Source: Chloroflexota bacterium
GTDB taxonomy: Bacteria; Chloroflexota; Anaerolineae; Anaerolineales; Anaerolineaceae
DNA length: 8,342 nt
Reading direction: 5' to 3'
NCBI GenBank assembly: GCA_023434145.1
Contig: JAEYTI010000253.1
Coordinates: forward strand, 1 to 8,342
Shown: positions 1 to 6,720 of the stretch, one piece after another
Layout of the letters: every line of letters begins with the position of its first letter
Numbering within the stretch: position 1 is the first letter of the stretch
Made by a program: the position numbers and the translations under genes
The notes under the pieces: model-generated
Database searches by the model: none
What the model was told of the DNA's origin: nothing
Seen by the model: the letters and a program-made list of their open reading frames with translations, nothing else

Positions 1-1
1 C

Positions 2-1252
2 CGCAAGTCGGAGAACACCGAAACCGCCCGCGCCAACCTGGTGAAGCGCTTCAAGCTGACCGAGATCCAGGCCCAGGCTATCCTCGATATGCCCCTGCGT
101 CGTTTGGCAGCCCTGGAGCAGCAAAAACTGAAGGATGAAGCTGCTGAACTGAATGTGCGTGTGAAAACGCTGAAAGAAATTCTGGCCTCGGAAGACCGCC
201 GCCTCGCGGTAGTGATCGAAGAGACCAACGAGATCAAAGCTCGCTACGCTGAACCCCGGCGCACCGTTATCGTCGACCACGAGGAAGGCCACACGGCCCG
301 CGTTACCGTCGCAGACCTGGTTGTGCCGACCGAAGATCAGCTTATCCTCATCTCGCAGAACGGCCTGCAGCGTGTGAATGCCAAGGGCTTCCGTGACAGC
401 ACTGCCACCAGGAACAAGCCATCTGCCCGCCCGGCCGACTTTGCTATCGCGCGCGCGCTGGTTTCGCCTGTGCAAGAAGTTGCGCTGATCACCAACCGCG
501 GACGGGTATGGCGCGGAAACGCCGGACGCGTGCCGCTGCAGAGTTCGTTTGGTGATCTGGGCCTGGGCAGAGGCGAGCGAATTATTGCCACGGGTGCAGT
601 GGTTCCTGGAAGGAAGCTGGTTCTGGTGACCAAGAGCGGCAGCGTAAAGCGCGTGAACGTGGAAGATATGAATGGGCGCACCGACGCGAGCTGGGGCCAG
701 ATGATTGGCCTGAACGCGGACGATGAAGTGTGCATCGCAGCCATCGCCTCGGATGAGGCGCACGTGCTCATTGCCACCGCTGGCAGCGAGAAAAACACCC
801 CGCGCGTGCTGCGCTTCGAAGCCAAATCGGTCAACCCGCAGGCCACTCCCACGGCGCGCGGCGTGGCGGCCATCAAGATGATTCAGGACGATCCGATTGT
901 CGGCGGCGCGGTTGTCGAGCCAGACTGCAATAAGGGCTACGTGCTGCTGGTCACCAGCCTCGGGCAGATCAAGCGCATAACCCTGGCAGAGTTCCCCGTG
1001 CAGGGGCGCGGCGGGCAAGGCGTGCAGGCATGGAAAGTGACCAAAGCCACCGGCCCGATCTCCGGCGTGTCTGTGATCCCCTCAGTGAAGGACGACGTTG
1101 ACATCTTCACCGATCGTGCGCGCCGGCTGCGGCTCGCGGCAAAGGATATCCCATCCGCCACCCGGGCTGGCAGGGGCACACCGATCACCGACATCATCAA
1201 GAGCAAAGACCTGTTCGGCGCGGAGCCGGTCACCGGCGTCACTGGCGCATAA
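2..1252 (+). CDS. gyrA: DNA gyrase subunit A, C-terminal part (5' end outside window)
   Basis: This is the last 416 residues of the ATP-dependent type IIA topoisomerase A subunit, which cuts, passes and reseals DNA and, as gyrase with GyrB, adds negative supercoils. The frame is open from base 2, so the GTG at 41 is internal and the true start lies upstream. Bases 2-250 encode the end of the breakage-reunion domain, with the typical LTEIQAQAILDMPLRRLAALE stretch (from about base 56) followed by a coiled-coil helix pair. From about base 335 six repeats of roughly 45-55 residues form the DNA-wrapping beta-pinwheel; each blade carries a strand like ILISQNGLQRV, LVLVTKSGSVKRV or VLLVTSLGQIKRI. 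The usual GyrA box is not found in the first blade (about 389-424), whereas GRGGQG occurs in the fifth (1001-1021). There is no acidic tail. A ParC/topoisomerase IV A subunit is the alternative; the absent first-blade box leaves this open. Confidence 0.9.
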   Translation, partial: RKSENTETARANLVKRFKLTEIQAQAILDMPLRRLAALEQQKLKDEAAELNVRVKTLKEILASEDRRLAVVIEETNEIKARYAEPRRTVIVDHEEGHTARVTVADLVVPTEDQLILISQNGLQRVNAKGFRDSTATRNKPSARPADFAIARALVSPVQEVALITNRGRVWRGNAGRVPLQSSFGDLGLGRGERIIATGAVVPGRKLVLVTKSGSVKRVNVEDMNGRTDASWGQMIGLNADDEVCIAAIASDEAHVLIATAGSEKNTPRVLRFEAKSVNPQATPTARGVAAIKMIQDDPIVGGAVVEPDCNKGYVLLVTSLGQIKRITLAEFPVQGRGGQGVQAWKVTKATGPISGVSVIPSVKDDVDIFTDRARRLRLAAKDIPSATRAGRGTPITDIIKSKDLFGAEPVTGVTGA

Positions 1253-1264
1253 AGGTTTTTTTAA

Positions 1265-1323
1265 AGGTTGTTTTTGATAAAGTGAGCCAGCGAATTCGCT
1301 GGCTCACTTTATCAAAAACACCT
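1265..1323. terminator. 52-bp perfect palindrome after gyrA, possible terminator
   Basis: Bases 1269-1320 are a perfect palindrome centred between 1294 and 1295: each arm of 26 nt is the exact reverse complement of the other. Allowing one bulged T near 1268 extends pairing to 1265-1323. The GC-rich core (GTGAGCCAGCG, loop AATT) is followed by only three T before an A-run, and the outer stem has TTTTT on the left and AAAAA on the right. It therefore fits gyrA termination only weakly by standard rules, although its place directly after the gyrA stop and before a same-strand gene makes that the simplest role. Just upstream, the 12-nt unit TAAAGGTTTTTT is repeated with small change (1250-1261 and 1262-1273), the first copy including the gyrA stop codon. 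Confidence 0.5.
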
Positions 1324-1332
1324 ACTCGGTGG

Positions 1333-1338
1333 TAGAAT
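1333..1338 (+). promoter_or_regulatory. Weak -10-like box before the MATE gene
   Basis: TAGAAT lies 8 nt before the chosen ATG at 1347, so a transcript from it would begin at or next to the start codon and be leaderless. No convincing -35 is visible: at 17 nt the hexamer would be TATCAA, inside the palindrome arm. This is a weak candidate based on one hexamer only. Confidence 0.2.
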
Positions 1339-1346
1339 TGCCGCTT

Positions 1347-2696
1347 ATGCTTACCGACCGAACCTACTACTCCACACTCGCCAAAATCGCCCTGCCGATC
1401 ATCACACAGAACTTCATCACCTCCATGCTCAACGTGATCGACGTGGGGATGCTAGGGCAGTTGGGCGAAATCACCGTCGCCTCGGTCGGTCTTGCCAATC
1501 AGATCTTCTTTTTGTTGATCTTAATGCTATTTGGCGCGAACAGCGGCGTTGGGGTTTTTACCGCGCAGTTGTGGGGCAAGGGTGATCTGGTTGGTATCCG
1601 CAAAGTGCTGGGGATTGGGCTGCTGATCGGGCTGACCGGCAGCTTCATCTTTACCATCATTGCGTTGGTGTTCCCAACCAACGCGCTCAGCCTGTACTCT
1701 GAAGATCCGGCAGTGATTGCTACCGGAGCGAGCTACCTGAGCACGGTCGGCTGGAGCTATATGATCACCGCGGTCACGTTTGCCTTTGCTTCGGTGCTGC
1801 GCGGCACGGGCTACGTCCGTATCCCGATGATCGTCAGTATCATCGCGTTGAGCATCAAGACCGCCCTCAATTACGGCCTGATTCTCGGCAACTTTGGCTT
1901 GCCCGAGCTTGGCGCGCAGGGTGCCGCGATTTCCACTGTCATCGCCCGTTCGATCGAAGTGACCCTGATGCTGACCATCGTCTACTGGAAGCGCCTGCCC
2001 CCTGCCGCACGAATCGCGGAGCTGTTGGGCTTCGACCGGCAGTTCCTTACCACCGTGCTCAAGACCTCACTGCCGGTGCTGTTCAACGAGATGCTCTGGT
2101 CTCTGGGGATCACCTCGTACAACATGGTCTATGGCCGCATTGGCACCGACGCAATGGCCTCTGTCAGCATAGCCGGATCGATCGAAAATCTTGCATTCGT
2201 GTTGTTCATCGGCATCTCCGAGGCAACCGGTATTATGATCGGTAATCGCATTGGCGCGGGTGAGGAACACAAGGCCTTTGGCTACGGCAAGCAGACGATC
2301 ATCATCGGCACGCTGGGCGCGATTATTGTTGGGATTATCATCCTGATTGGATCAAATTACATCCTCAGCTTTTACGATATCTCAGAAGCAGCGAGAAATA
2401 ACGCCCAAAACATTCTGCGGGTGATGGGCTTTGCCATGTGGGTGCGCGTCAGTAACATGATTATCATCGTAGGTGTTCTGCGTGCGGGCGGTGATACGCG
2501 CTTCAGCCTATTCCTGGATGCAGGCTCGGTGTGGCTGGTGGGTGTGCCCCTGGCAGTGCTGGCCGGGCTGGTGTTTGGCCAGCCGGTCTACATCGTTTAT
2601 CTGCTGGTGATGGCGGAAGAATTGGTGAAATACTTTGTCGGCATGTGGAGATTCCTATCCCGCAAGTGGATACATAATCTGGCGCGGACGGTATAA
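1347..2696 (+). CDS. MATE family multidrug/cation antiporter
   Basis: This is an inner-membrane protein of 449 residues with about twelve hydrophobic segments, the usual MATE size and layout of two six-helix bundles. MATE proteins export cationic drugs or metabolites in exchange for Na+ or H+. Visible family marks are the first-helix acidic residue in NVIDVGMLG (Asp32, matching the cation-site Asp of NorM-type proteins), AQLWGKGD after helix 2, LRGTG near residue 152, Glu248 in LFNEMLWSLG at the start of the second half, and GNRIGAGE near residue 300. I chose ATG 1347 because a purine-rich GGTGGTAG lies 11 nt upstream. An in-frame GTG at 1329 would add six residues but has no ribosome binding site and abuts the palindrome. 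The substrate cannot be deduced. The flanking genes give no clear functional link, so it may be a single-gene unit. Confidence 0.93.
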   Translation: MLTDRTYYSTLAKIALPIITQNFITSMLNVIDVGMLGQLGEITVASVGLANQIFFLLILMLFGANSGVGVFTAQLWGKGDLVGIRKVLGIGLLIGLTGSFIFTIIALVFPTNALSLYSEDPAVIATGASYLSTVGWSYMITAVTFAFASVLRGTGYVRIPMIVSIIALSIKTALNYGLILGNFGLPELGAQGAAISTVIARSIEVTLMLTIVYWKRLPPAARIAELLGFDRQFLTTVLKTSLPVLFNEMLWSLGITSYNMVYGRIGTDAMASVSIAGSIENLAFVLFIGISEATGIMIGNRIGAGEEHKAFGYGKQTIIIGTLGAIIVGIIILIGSNYILSFYDISEAARNNAQNILRVMGFAMWVRVSNMIIIVGVLRAGGDTRFSLFLDAGSVWLVGVPLAVLAGLVFGQPVYIVYLLVMAEELVKYFVGMWRFLSRKWIHNLARTV

Positions 2697-2697
2697 T
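2692..2697 (+). promoter_or_regulatory. -10 promoter box overlapping the MATE stop codon
   Basis: A consensus TATAAT contains the TAA stop of the MATE gene (2694-2696). A poor -35 match, GATACA (2669-2674, sharing ACA with the consensus), sits 17 nt upstream. A transcript from here would give the next gene (start 2796) a leader of roughly 90 nt. This rests only on hexamer matching. Confidence 0.35.
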
Positions 2698-2783
2698 CAT
2701 AGCGGTGCTGTTCGCTTTTCGTGTGAGCAATGGTGCTCTCACCGAAGTTGACCACGCAGAATTGTTCCCACAAAGCATCAATC

Positions 2784-2789
2784 GAGGAG
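2784..2789 (+). promoter_or_regulatory. Shine-Dalgarno that sets the start of the 146-aa protein
   Basis: GAGGAG lies 6 nt before ATG 2796. The same frame is open back to an ATG at 2730, but that start has no purine-rich site at the right distance, so 2796 is the better start and the 22 extra residues are probably not made. Confidence 0.8.
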
Positions 2790-2795
2790 TTCTCT

Positions 2796-3236
2796 ATGAC
2801 CTGCCCAGATGATTTTTCGCTGGAGTATTCATGGCATTCGGGCAGTGTGCCGCCGCCATATTACTATGAATATACGGTTACGATTGCCGCGGATGGGCGC
2901 GGGCAGGTAACCCTGCTGCCGGATTATCCGCAGCACCAGCCGCCGCTGCGACGGGCGGAGTTTTTTGTTCCCATTCAGGTAGTTGCGCAACTGTGCGAGC
3001 GGATGCGGGCCGCAGGGCTGTTTGAACACGCGTGGAAAACAGCCGAAGACAATACAGGAGGTGGAGAAGGCGCGAGCATGACCGTGCACGTGGAAGGGCA
3101 GTTGATTCACGTGCCACACCTTTTGCCGATGATGGATGGGCTGCGTGTTGCGCCGGTTTACGAGCTGATCCGCGACCTGGTATCTGAGGCGGTGGAGCGG
3201 CTGCGGGGCAGCACATCTGGGGATATAGTAGAATAG
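2796..3236 (+). CDS. Hypothetical protein, 146 aa
   Basis: I do not recognise a named family. The product is a small soluble protein with no signal peptide, membrane segment or cysteine pair. Residues 17-44 (SVPPPYYYEYTVTIAADGRG and following) look like two beta strands joined by a DGRG turn. Residues 60-80 form an amphipathic helix (VVAQLCERMRAAGLF), residues 95-107 are another strand pair (SMTVHVEGQLIHVP), and 118-137 are a C-terminal helix (VAPVYELIRDLVSEAVERLR). This strand-helix-strand-helix layout, with a 'how far left of threshold' helix after an early YxYxVxI strand, recalls small uncharacterised alpha+beta proteins found beside many bacterial genes; that resemblance is an impression, not a family assignment. 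It is translated from a good Shine-Dalgarno and uses codons like its neighbours. It lies alone between the MATE gene (99-nt gap) and the oxidoreductase (141-nt gap), so no partner is indicated. Confidence 0.75.
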   Translation: MTCPDDFSLEYSWHSGSVPPPYYYEYTVTIAADGRGQVTLLPDYPQHQPPLRRAEFFVPIQVVAQLCERMRAAGLFEHAWKTAEDNTGGGEGASMTVHVEGQLIHVPHLLPMMDGLRVAPVYELIRDLVSEAVERLRGSTSGDIVE

Positions 3237-3294
3237 TCTAATTGCTGAAATTCGACATAGAAGGGTGCGGCGATTTGAATTGGGCACTTTGAGA

Positions 3295-3345
3295 ACTGGG
3301 TGGTTGCAGGGGGGGTGCGAAGCAGCCTCCCTGCAACCACCCAGT
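3295..3345. repeat. Large hairpin in the leader of the oxidoreductase gene
   Basis: ACTGGGTGGTTGCAGGG (3295-3311) is the exact reverse complement of 3329-3345. In the same register the stem continues inward through one G·U, two G-C pairs, one G/G mismatch and TGC/GCA (3316-3318 with 3322-3324) to a GAA loop. That gives 23 paired positions out of 24. No T-run follows on either strand, so it is not a standard terminator. It sits 33 nt before the ATG of the oxidoreductase gene. Confidence 0.7.
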
Positions 3346-3355
3346 ATCCCAGAGA

Positions 3356-3368
3356 CCCTTGAAAAGGG
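3356..3368 (+). promoter_or_regulatory. Mini-hairpin masking the oxidoreductase ribosome binding site
   Basis: CCCTT (3356-3360), loop GAA, AAGGG (3364-3368). The 3' arm is the core of the Shine-Dalgarno AAGGGA, 8 nt before ATG 3378. When the stem forms, the ribosome site is paired. A five-pair stem is only moderately stable, so it may simply tune translation. Together with the large hairpin just upstream it makes a structured leader. Confidence 0.4.
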
Positions 3369-3377
3369 ACGGTAATC

Positions 3378-4721
3378 ATGGATCATCGTAAACGGTACGT
3401 TCAGGTGGGGCTTGGCTCGCGATCGAAGATGTATTCTCGCGCAATCATCGATCAATTCTCTGGTACTGCTGCGCTGGTGGGGCTTTGTGACAGCAACGCA
3501 GGTCGTTTGCAGCTTCGGCAGAACTGGGCCGCCGAACACGGCGTGACGGTGCCTGGCTACGCGGAAGATCGCTTCGATGATATGATCGCCGAAACCCGCC
3601 CTGACTGCGTGATTGTGACCACCCAAGACAGCACGCACGATGACTATATCTGCCGGGCGATGGAGCTGGGCTGCGACGTAATCACAGAAAAGCCGATGAC
3701 CACCGACGAGGTCAAGCTGGCGCGGATCATCGATATGCAGCGCCGCACGGGCCGCTCGGTGAAGGTCACCTTCAACTACCGTTACTCCCCGGTGCGAACG
3801 CAGGTGAAAGACCTGCTGATGTCCGGCGTCATCGGTGAGGTGCATTCATTGGACTTCCACTGGCTGCTGGATACCCGCCACGGCGCGGACTATTTCCGCC
3901 GCTGGCACCGCCATAAGGACAACTCTGGCGGGCTGATGGTGCACAAAGCCACCCACCACTTCGATCTGGTTAACTGGTGGCTTTCCACCGTCCCACAAAC
4001 GGTATACGCCCGCGGCAGCCGCACTTTCTACACCCCGCAAACAGCCGAGCGGTATGGTTTCACCAACCGCTCGGAACGCTGCCTGGACTGCCCCGAGGCT
4101 GCCCGCTGTCCCTTCAAGCTGGATATGCGCGAAATCCCTGGGCTAAAGACCATGTATCTGGAAACCGAGCACCACGATGGTTACTATCGGGATCGCTGCG
4201 TATTCAGCGCTGATATGGACATTGAAGATTCCATGAACCTGGTTGTTGGCTATCAGAACGGCGTATCCATGTCCTACTCGCTCAACACGTTTATGCCGTG
4301 GGAAGGCTACGTCGTCGTATTTAACGGCTCGCGCGGGCGGTTAGAGCAGAAGTGCATGGAGACGGTCTACATCAGCGGCGACGGCAGCACGCCCGGCGCG
4401 CTCAAGTCGGACGGAACAACTATCCGCGTGTACCCGCATTTCGCTCCGGCATATGAGGTGCCGATTTGGGAGGCTAAGGGTGGTCACGGCGGCGGAGATA
4501 TCCTTATGCTGGCGGATATCTTTGAGCCGCCTGCCGAGCCAGATAAATACCTGCGCGCCGCGGATCATCGCGCGGGGGCATATTCGATCATCACCGGCAT
4601 CGCCGCCAACCGGTCGATCGCTACAGGGGAATGTGTGAAGGTAGCCGACCTGATCGAGCCAATTCCTATGCCCGATTACCCGCAAATGCCGGTGCCGGAA
4701 GATCCGCTGCCGCTGCCGTAA
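3378..4721 (+). CDS. Gfo/Idh/MocA family NAD(P)-dependent oxidoreductase
   Basis: This is a cytoplasmic dehydrogenase of 447 residues that oxidises or reduces a sugar, inositol or similar polyol; the substrate is not evident. The N-terminal Rossmann fold starts with YVQVGLGSRSKMY (residues 7-19), the G-x-G-x-R form of the dinucleotide loop, followed by LCDSN (36-40) at the second strand. TTQDSTH (81-87) and TEKPM (103-107) carry the family EKP motif, whose Lys contacts cofactor and substrate. The C-terminal sheet domain has GGLMVHKATHHFDLVNWW (184-201), with the catalytic-region histidine/aspartate cluster HHFD. Cys235, Cys238 and Cys244 (C-x2-C-x5-C), with Cys274 further on, form a small insertion typical of one branch of the family and could bind a metal. 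The C-terminus is proline-rich. Length fits the longer members (about 330-450 aa). It starts from AAGGGA, 8 nt before ATG, which is paired in the leader, and is convergent with the sugar-kinase operon. Confidence 0.92.
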   Translation: MDHRKRYVQVGLGSRSKMYSRAIIDQFSGTAALVGLCDSNAGRLQLRQNWAAEHGVTVPGYAEDRFDDMIAETRPDCVIVTTQDSTHDDYICRAMELGCDVITEKPMTTDEVKLARIIDMQRRTGRSVKVTFNYRYSPVRTQVKDLLMSGVIGEVHSLDFHWLLDTRHGADYFRRWHRHKDNSGGLMVHKATHHFDLVNWWLSTVPQTVYARGSRTFYTPQTAERYGFTNRSERCLDCPEAARCPFKLDMREIPGLKTMYLETEHHDGYYRDRCVFSADMDIEDSMNLVVGYQNGVSMSYSLNTFMPWEGYVVVFNGSRGRLEQKCMETVYISGDGSTPGALKSDGTTIRVYPHFAPAYEVPIWEAKGGHGGGDILMLADIFEPPAEPDKYLRAADHRAGAYSIITGIAANRSIATGECVKVADLIEPIPMPDYPQMPVPEDPLPLP

Positions 4722-4746
4722 GCCACCTTGATTGCGTATCCTACGC

Positions 4747-4774
4747 GTGCCTGGCGGTTGAAACCGCCAGGCGC
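4747..4774. terminator. Hairpin between convergent genes, probable bidirectional terminator
   Basis: GCCTGGCGGT (4749-4758) pairs perfectly with ACCGCCAGGC (4763-4772) around a TGAA loop, and one T·G and one G-C pair extend it to 4747-4774. It lies 25 nt after the oxidoreductase stop and 37 nt beyond the stop of the opposite-strand hydrolase. There is no T-run on either side, so stopping would depend on stem strength or an extra factor. Confidence 0.5.
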
Positions 4775-4778
4775 TTAG

Positions 4779-4791
4779 GGCCTGCGAGGCC
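4779..4791. terminator. Second small hairpin of the convergent gap
   Basis: GGCCT, loop GCG, AGGCC: a perfect five-pair GC-rich stem, 4 nt after the first hairpin and followed on the + strand by AAGTTTG. It probably acts with the larger hairpin. It is too short to be sure of alone. Confidence 0.3.
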
Positions 4792-4810
4792 AAGTTTGTA
4801 CCTTTAGCGT

Positions 4811-5701
4811 CTATGAGGACTGCTCTACATCGAAAAATTCCAACAGCAGCCGGTTGACCTCTTCCGCCTCTTCATGCTGGATCCAATGTGTAGCATTGGG
4901 GAAGTGCACCAGCCGCCCTTCGTCTACCCATTCCATCGACTCGGCGGCAAGCTGCGGTTCCAGAAAAGCATCCTGGTCTCCCCACAGCACCAGCGTTGGC
5001 ACCGTCACCCGTTTCTGGAACTTTTTGTTGAACTGCTCGGGGCCTAACTGCAAGCCCAGGCGTGCCATCGCGCGATACCAGTTGATCCCGCCGGTCAATG
5101 CGCCAGGCTGCGACCATGCCTCTTGGTAGCGGTCGAGCTGCTGCGGGCTGAACGTGCCTGGACGCGCGTTACGGTTCATGGTGCGGCGCAGCGACCGCCG
5201 CAGCAGAAACTCCGGCAGGCGCGGCGTTTGGAAGAAGAAGATGTACCACGACTTCAACAACTGCCGGATATTCCGCTGCTGCAGAGCGCGGTTCATTACC
5301 GCCATGTGCGGCACGTTGAGGATCGCCAGCTTTTCGATCCGTTCAGGGTAGGTCATCGCGGTGTACCACGCCACAGCCGCGCCCCAATCGTGCCCGACGA
5401 TGTTCGCTTTCTGCCGCCCAAAATGATCGATGATCGCGATCACGTCCTCCGCCAGCCGGTCGATCTGGTATGCATCTACCTGCTTTGGCTTGTCGCTCAG
5501 GTTGTAGCCGCGTTGATCTGGCGCGACTACCAACAGCCCCGCCTCTGCCAGCGGGGCGATCTGGTTAGCCCACCCGGCCCAAAACTCGGGGAATCCGTGC
5601 AGCAGGATGGTCAGCGGGCCATCACTCGGGCCGGCGACCTCGGCGTGCAGCCGGACGGTACCGGAAGATATGGTTGTGGGACGGGTGCGAAAGGCTTTCA
5701 T
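4811..5701 (-). CDS. Alpha/beta hydrolase, epoxide-hydrolase-like
   Basis: This is a cytoplasmic hydrolase of 296 residues with the full set of epoxide hydrolase marks. HGFPEFWAGW (35-44) gives the oxyanion-hole HGxP. GHDWGA (103-108) has the nucleophile Asp105, GDQDAFL (241-247) the acid Asp244, and ATHWIQ (270-275) the base His272. The cap region has SWYIFFFQTP (Tyr153) and INWYRA (Tyr209), the two tyrosines that activate the epoxide ring in this family; haloalkane dehalogenases lack them, so an epoxide hydrolase is preferred over a dehalogenase. Length and motif spacing are normal. It is the last gene of the - strand operon. Its Shine-Dalgarno GGAGG (5711-5715) lies inside the last codons of the kinase gene, and the kinase stop is only 4 nt away, so translation is probably coupled. 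A link to sugar metabolism is not obvious; detoxification of reactive compounds is the likelier role. Confidence 0.9.
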   Translation of the reverse strand: MKAFRTRPTTISSGTVRLHAEVAGPSDGPLTILLHGFPEFWAGWANQIAPLAEAGLLVVAPDQRGYNLSDKPKQVDAYQIDRLAEDVIAIIDHFGRQKANIVGHDWGAAVAWYTAMTYPERIEKLAILNVPHMAVMNRALQQRNIRQLLKSWYIFFFQTPRLPEFLLRRSLRRTMNRNARPGTFSPQQLDRYQEAWSQPGALTGGINWYRAMARLGLQLGPEQFNKKFQKRVTVPTLVLWGDQDAFLEPQLAAESMEWVDEGRLVHFPNATHWIQHEEAEEVNRLLLEFFDVEQSS

Positions 5702-5705
5702 AAAA

Positions 5706-6707
5706 CTACTCCTCCATTTCGGGAACAGTCGTCCTTTCGACGACCGCTTGGGCCGATTCGATCAGCTTTTCGCGGATGGGGGTCGGATCGAATCCGGCGA
5801 GCTGCATGCCGAGCATCACACCGCCGACAACCGGCGGGGCGAGCAGGGGATAGAACCGCGCGCCGGGGGCTTCTTCATGCACGCGATGGATCATCGGGTA
5901 GGTGAGCAGCGGCCCGCCTTTGAACAGGCTGCCGATCATGACCACGTCGAACTCCTGGTCTTGAATATCCACCTGCTTGACCACCGCCAGCACCGATTCA
6001 CCCAGCTCGCGGCCCAGCCAGGCAATGCGCTCGACCGCTACCGGGTCACCCTCTTCCGCCACGCGGAAAACCATCGGCGCTGCGGCGGCTGAAAGGTGAT
6101 ATTTGCCCAGCGTCAGCCCTTCCAGCAGATCCGTCAGGTCTACGGCGCCTGTCATCGCCAGCAGTTCCTGGCTCAAGCGAGTCTCGGGCCCGCGCTTGCT
6201 CCACTCGAAAGCTGCGGCGATCACCGCCTGGCGCACGAGGTCGCCCGCGCCGCCATGCTCGCCAAACATGCCGCCCATGCCGGTGATCATGCCCTCGCGG
6301 CCATCCAGCGTGCGCGAGCGGGCGTTTGTACCCGTGCCCGCGTCGATCACCACGCCCCAGCCTTTCTCTGCCCCGGCGATCAGCCCAACCACCATGTCGT
6401 TCACGCAGTCGAGACGGCAGGTTAGGCCGAGCACGGAGATTGCTTCGAGCGTGTCGGGCTTCTCGGAGGGCCAGTCGTACCCGGCGATGCCAAACCCGGC
6501 TCCGCTGATCTGATCCACAGTGATGCCAGCCGCTGCCAGCGCTTCACCAACGGCGGTTTTTAGCGCCAGCTTCACACCGTCATAGCCCACCCCCTCATGG
6601 TTGCCCGGCCCGCCCCGGCCAATGGCGATCACTTCGCCTTCTCCGGTTGAGATCATCGCGTGCGTCTTGGTCGCGCCGGTATCGACGCCTAAGAAGTATT
6701 GGGTCAT
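5706..6707 (-). CDS. BadF/BadG/BcrA/BcrD-type sugar kinase, N-acetylglucosamine-kinase-like
   Basis: This is a cytoplasmic ATP-dependent kinase of the actin-like ATPase fold, 333 residues, close to the usual 300-330 for this family. The order of motifs is complete: phosphate-1 loop GVDTGATKTH (7-16), GGPGNHEGVG (32-41) of the sugar-binding region, CVNDMVVG with the catalytic Asp104 (equivalent to the Asp of eukaryotic NAGK), phosphate-2 loop IDAGTGTNAR (121-130), GGMFGEHGGAGD (145-156), and adenosine motif IGSLFKGG (258-265). Members phosphorylate N-acetylglucosamine or related amino sugars at O6; activators of benzoyl-CoA-type dehydratases share the fold but carry cysteines for an iron-sulfur cluster that I do not see here. 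The ATG at 6707 is preceded by GGAGAA at about 6 nt. It follows the GH4 gene after 58 nt containing a strong hairpin and is followed after 4 nt by the hydrolase. The exact sugar is uncertain. Confidence 0.85.
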   Translation of the reverse strand: MTQYFLGVDTGATKTHAMISTGEGEVIAIGRGGPGNHEGVGYDGVKLALKTAVGEALAAAGITVDQISGAGFGIAGYDWPSEKPDTLEAISVLGLTCRLDCVNDMVVGLIAGAEKGWGVVIDAGTGTNARSRTLDGREGMITGMGGMFGEHGGAGDLVRQAVIAAAFEWSKRGPETRLSQELLAMTGAVDLTDLLEGLTLGKYHLSAAAAPMVFRVAEEGDPVAVERIAWLGRELGESVLAVVKQVDIQDQEFDVVMIGSLFKGGPLLTYPMIHRVHEEAPGARFYPLLAPPVVGGVMLGMQLAGFDPTPIREKLIESAQAVVERTTVPEMEE

Positions 6708-6720
6708 GTGATTCTCCGAA

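Noticed and set aside
41..43. GTG as the start of the first gene
   Set aside because: The frame is open to the left edge with gyrase sequence continuing upstream of it, so the gene is cut by the window and this is an internal valine codon.
1225..1262. Intrinsic terminator made of GCCGG-TCA-CCGGC and the following T7 run
   Set aside because: The stem lies inside the gyrA coding sequence and the T-run is 19 nt away from it, too far to work as one unit.
2829..3845. A 338-codon open frame on the - strand opposite the 146-aa gene and the oxidoreductase
   Set aside because: It covers the antisense of two better genes and the gap between them, its translation is rich in His, Arg and Pro with no domain, and it has no ribosome site. 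It is a by-product of GC-rich coding on the other strand.
5123..5905. A 260-codon + strand frame opposite the hydrolase and kinase
   Set aside because: It spans the junction of two recognised - strand genes, and its product is Arg-rich without motifs.
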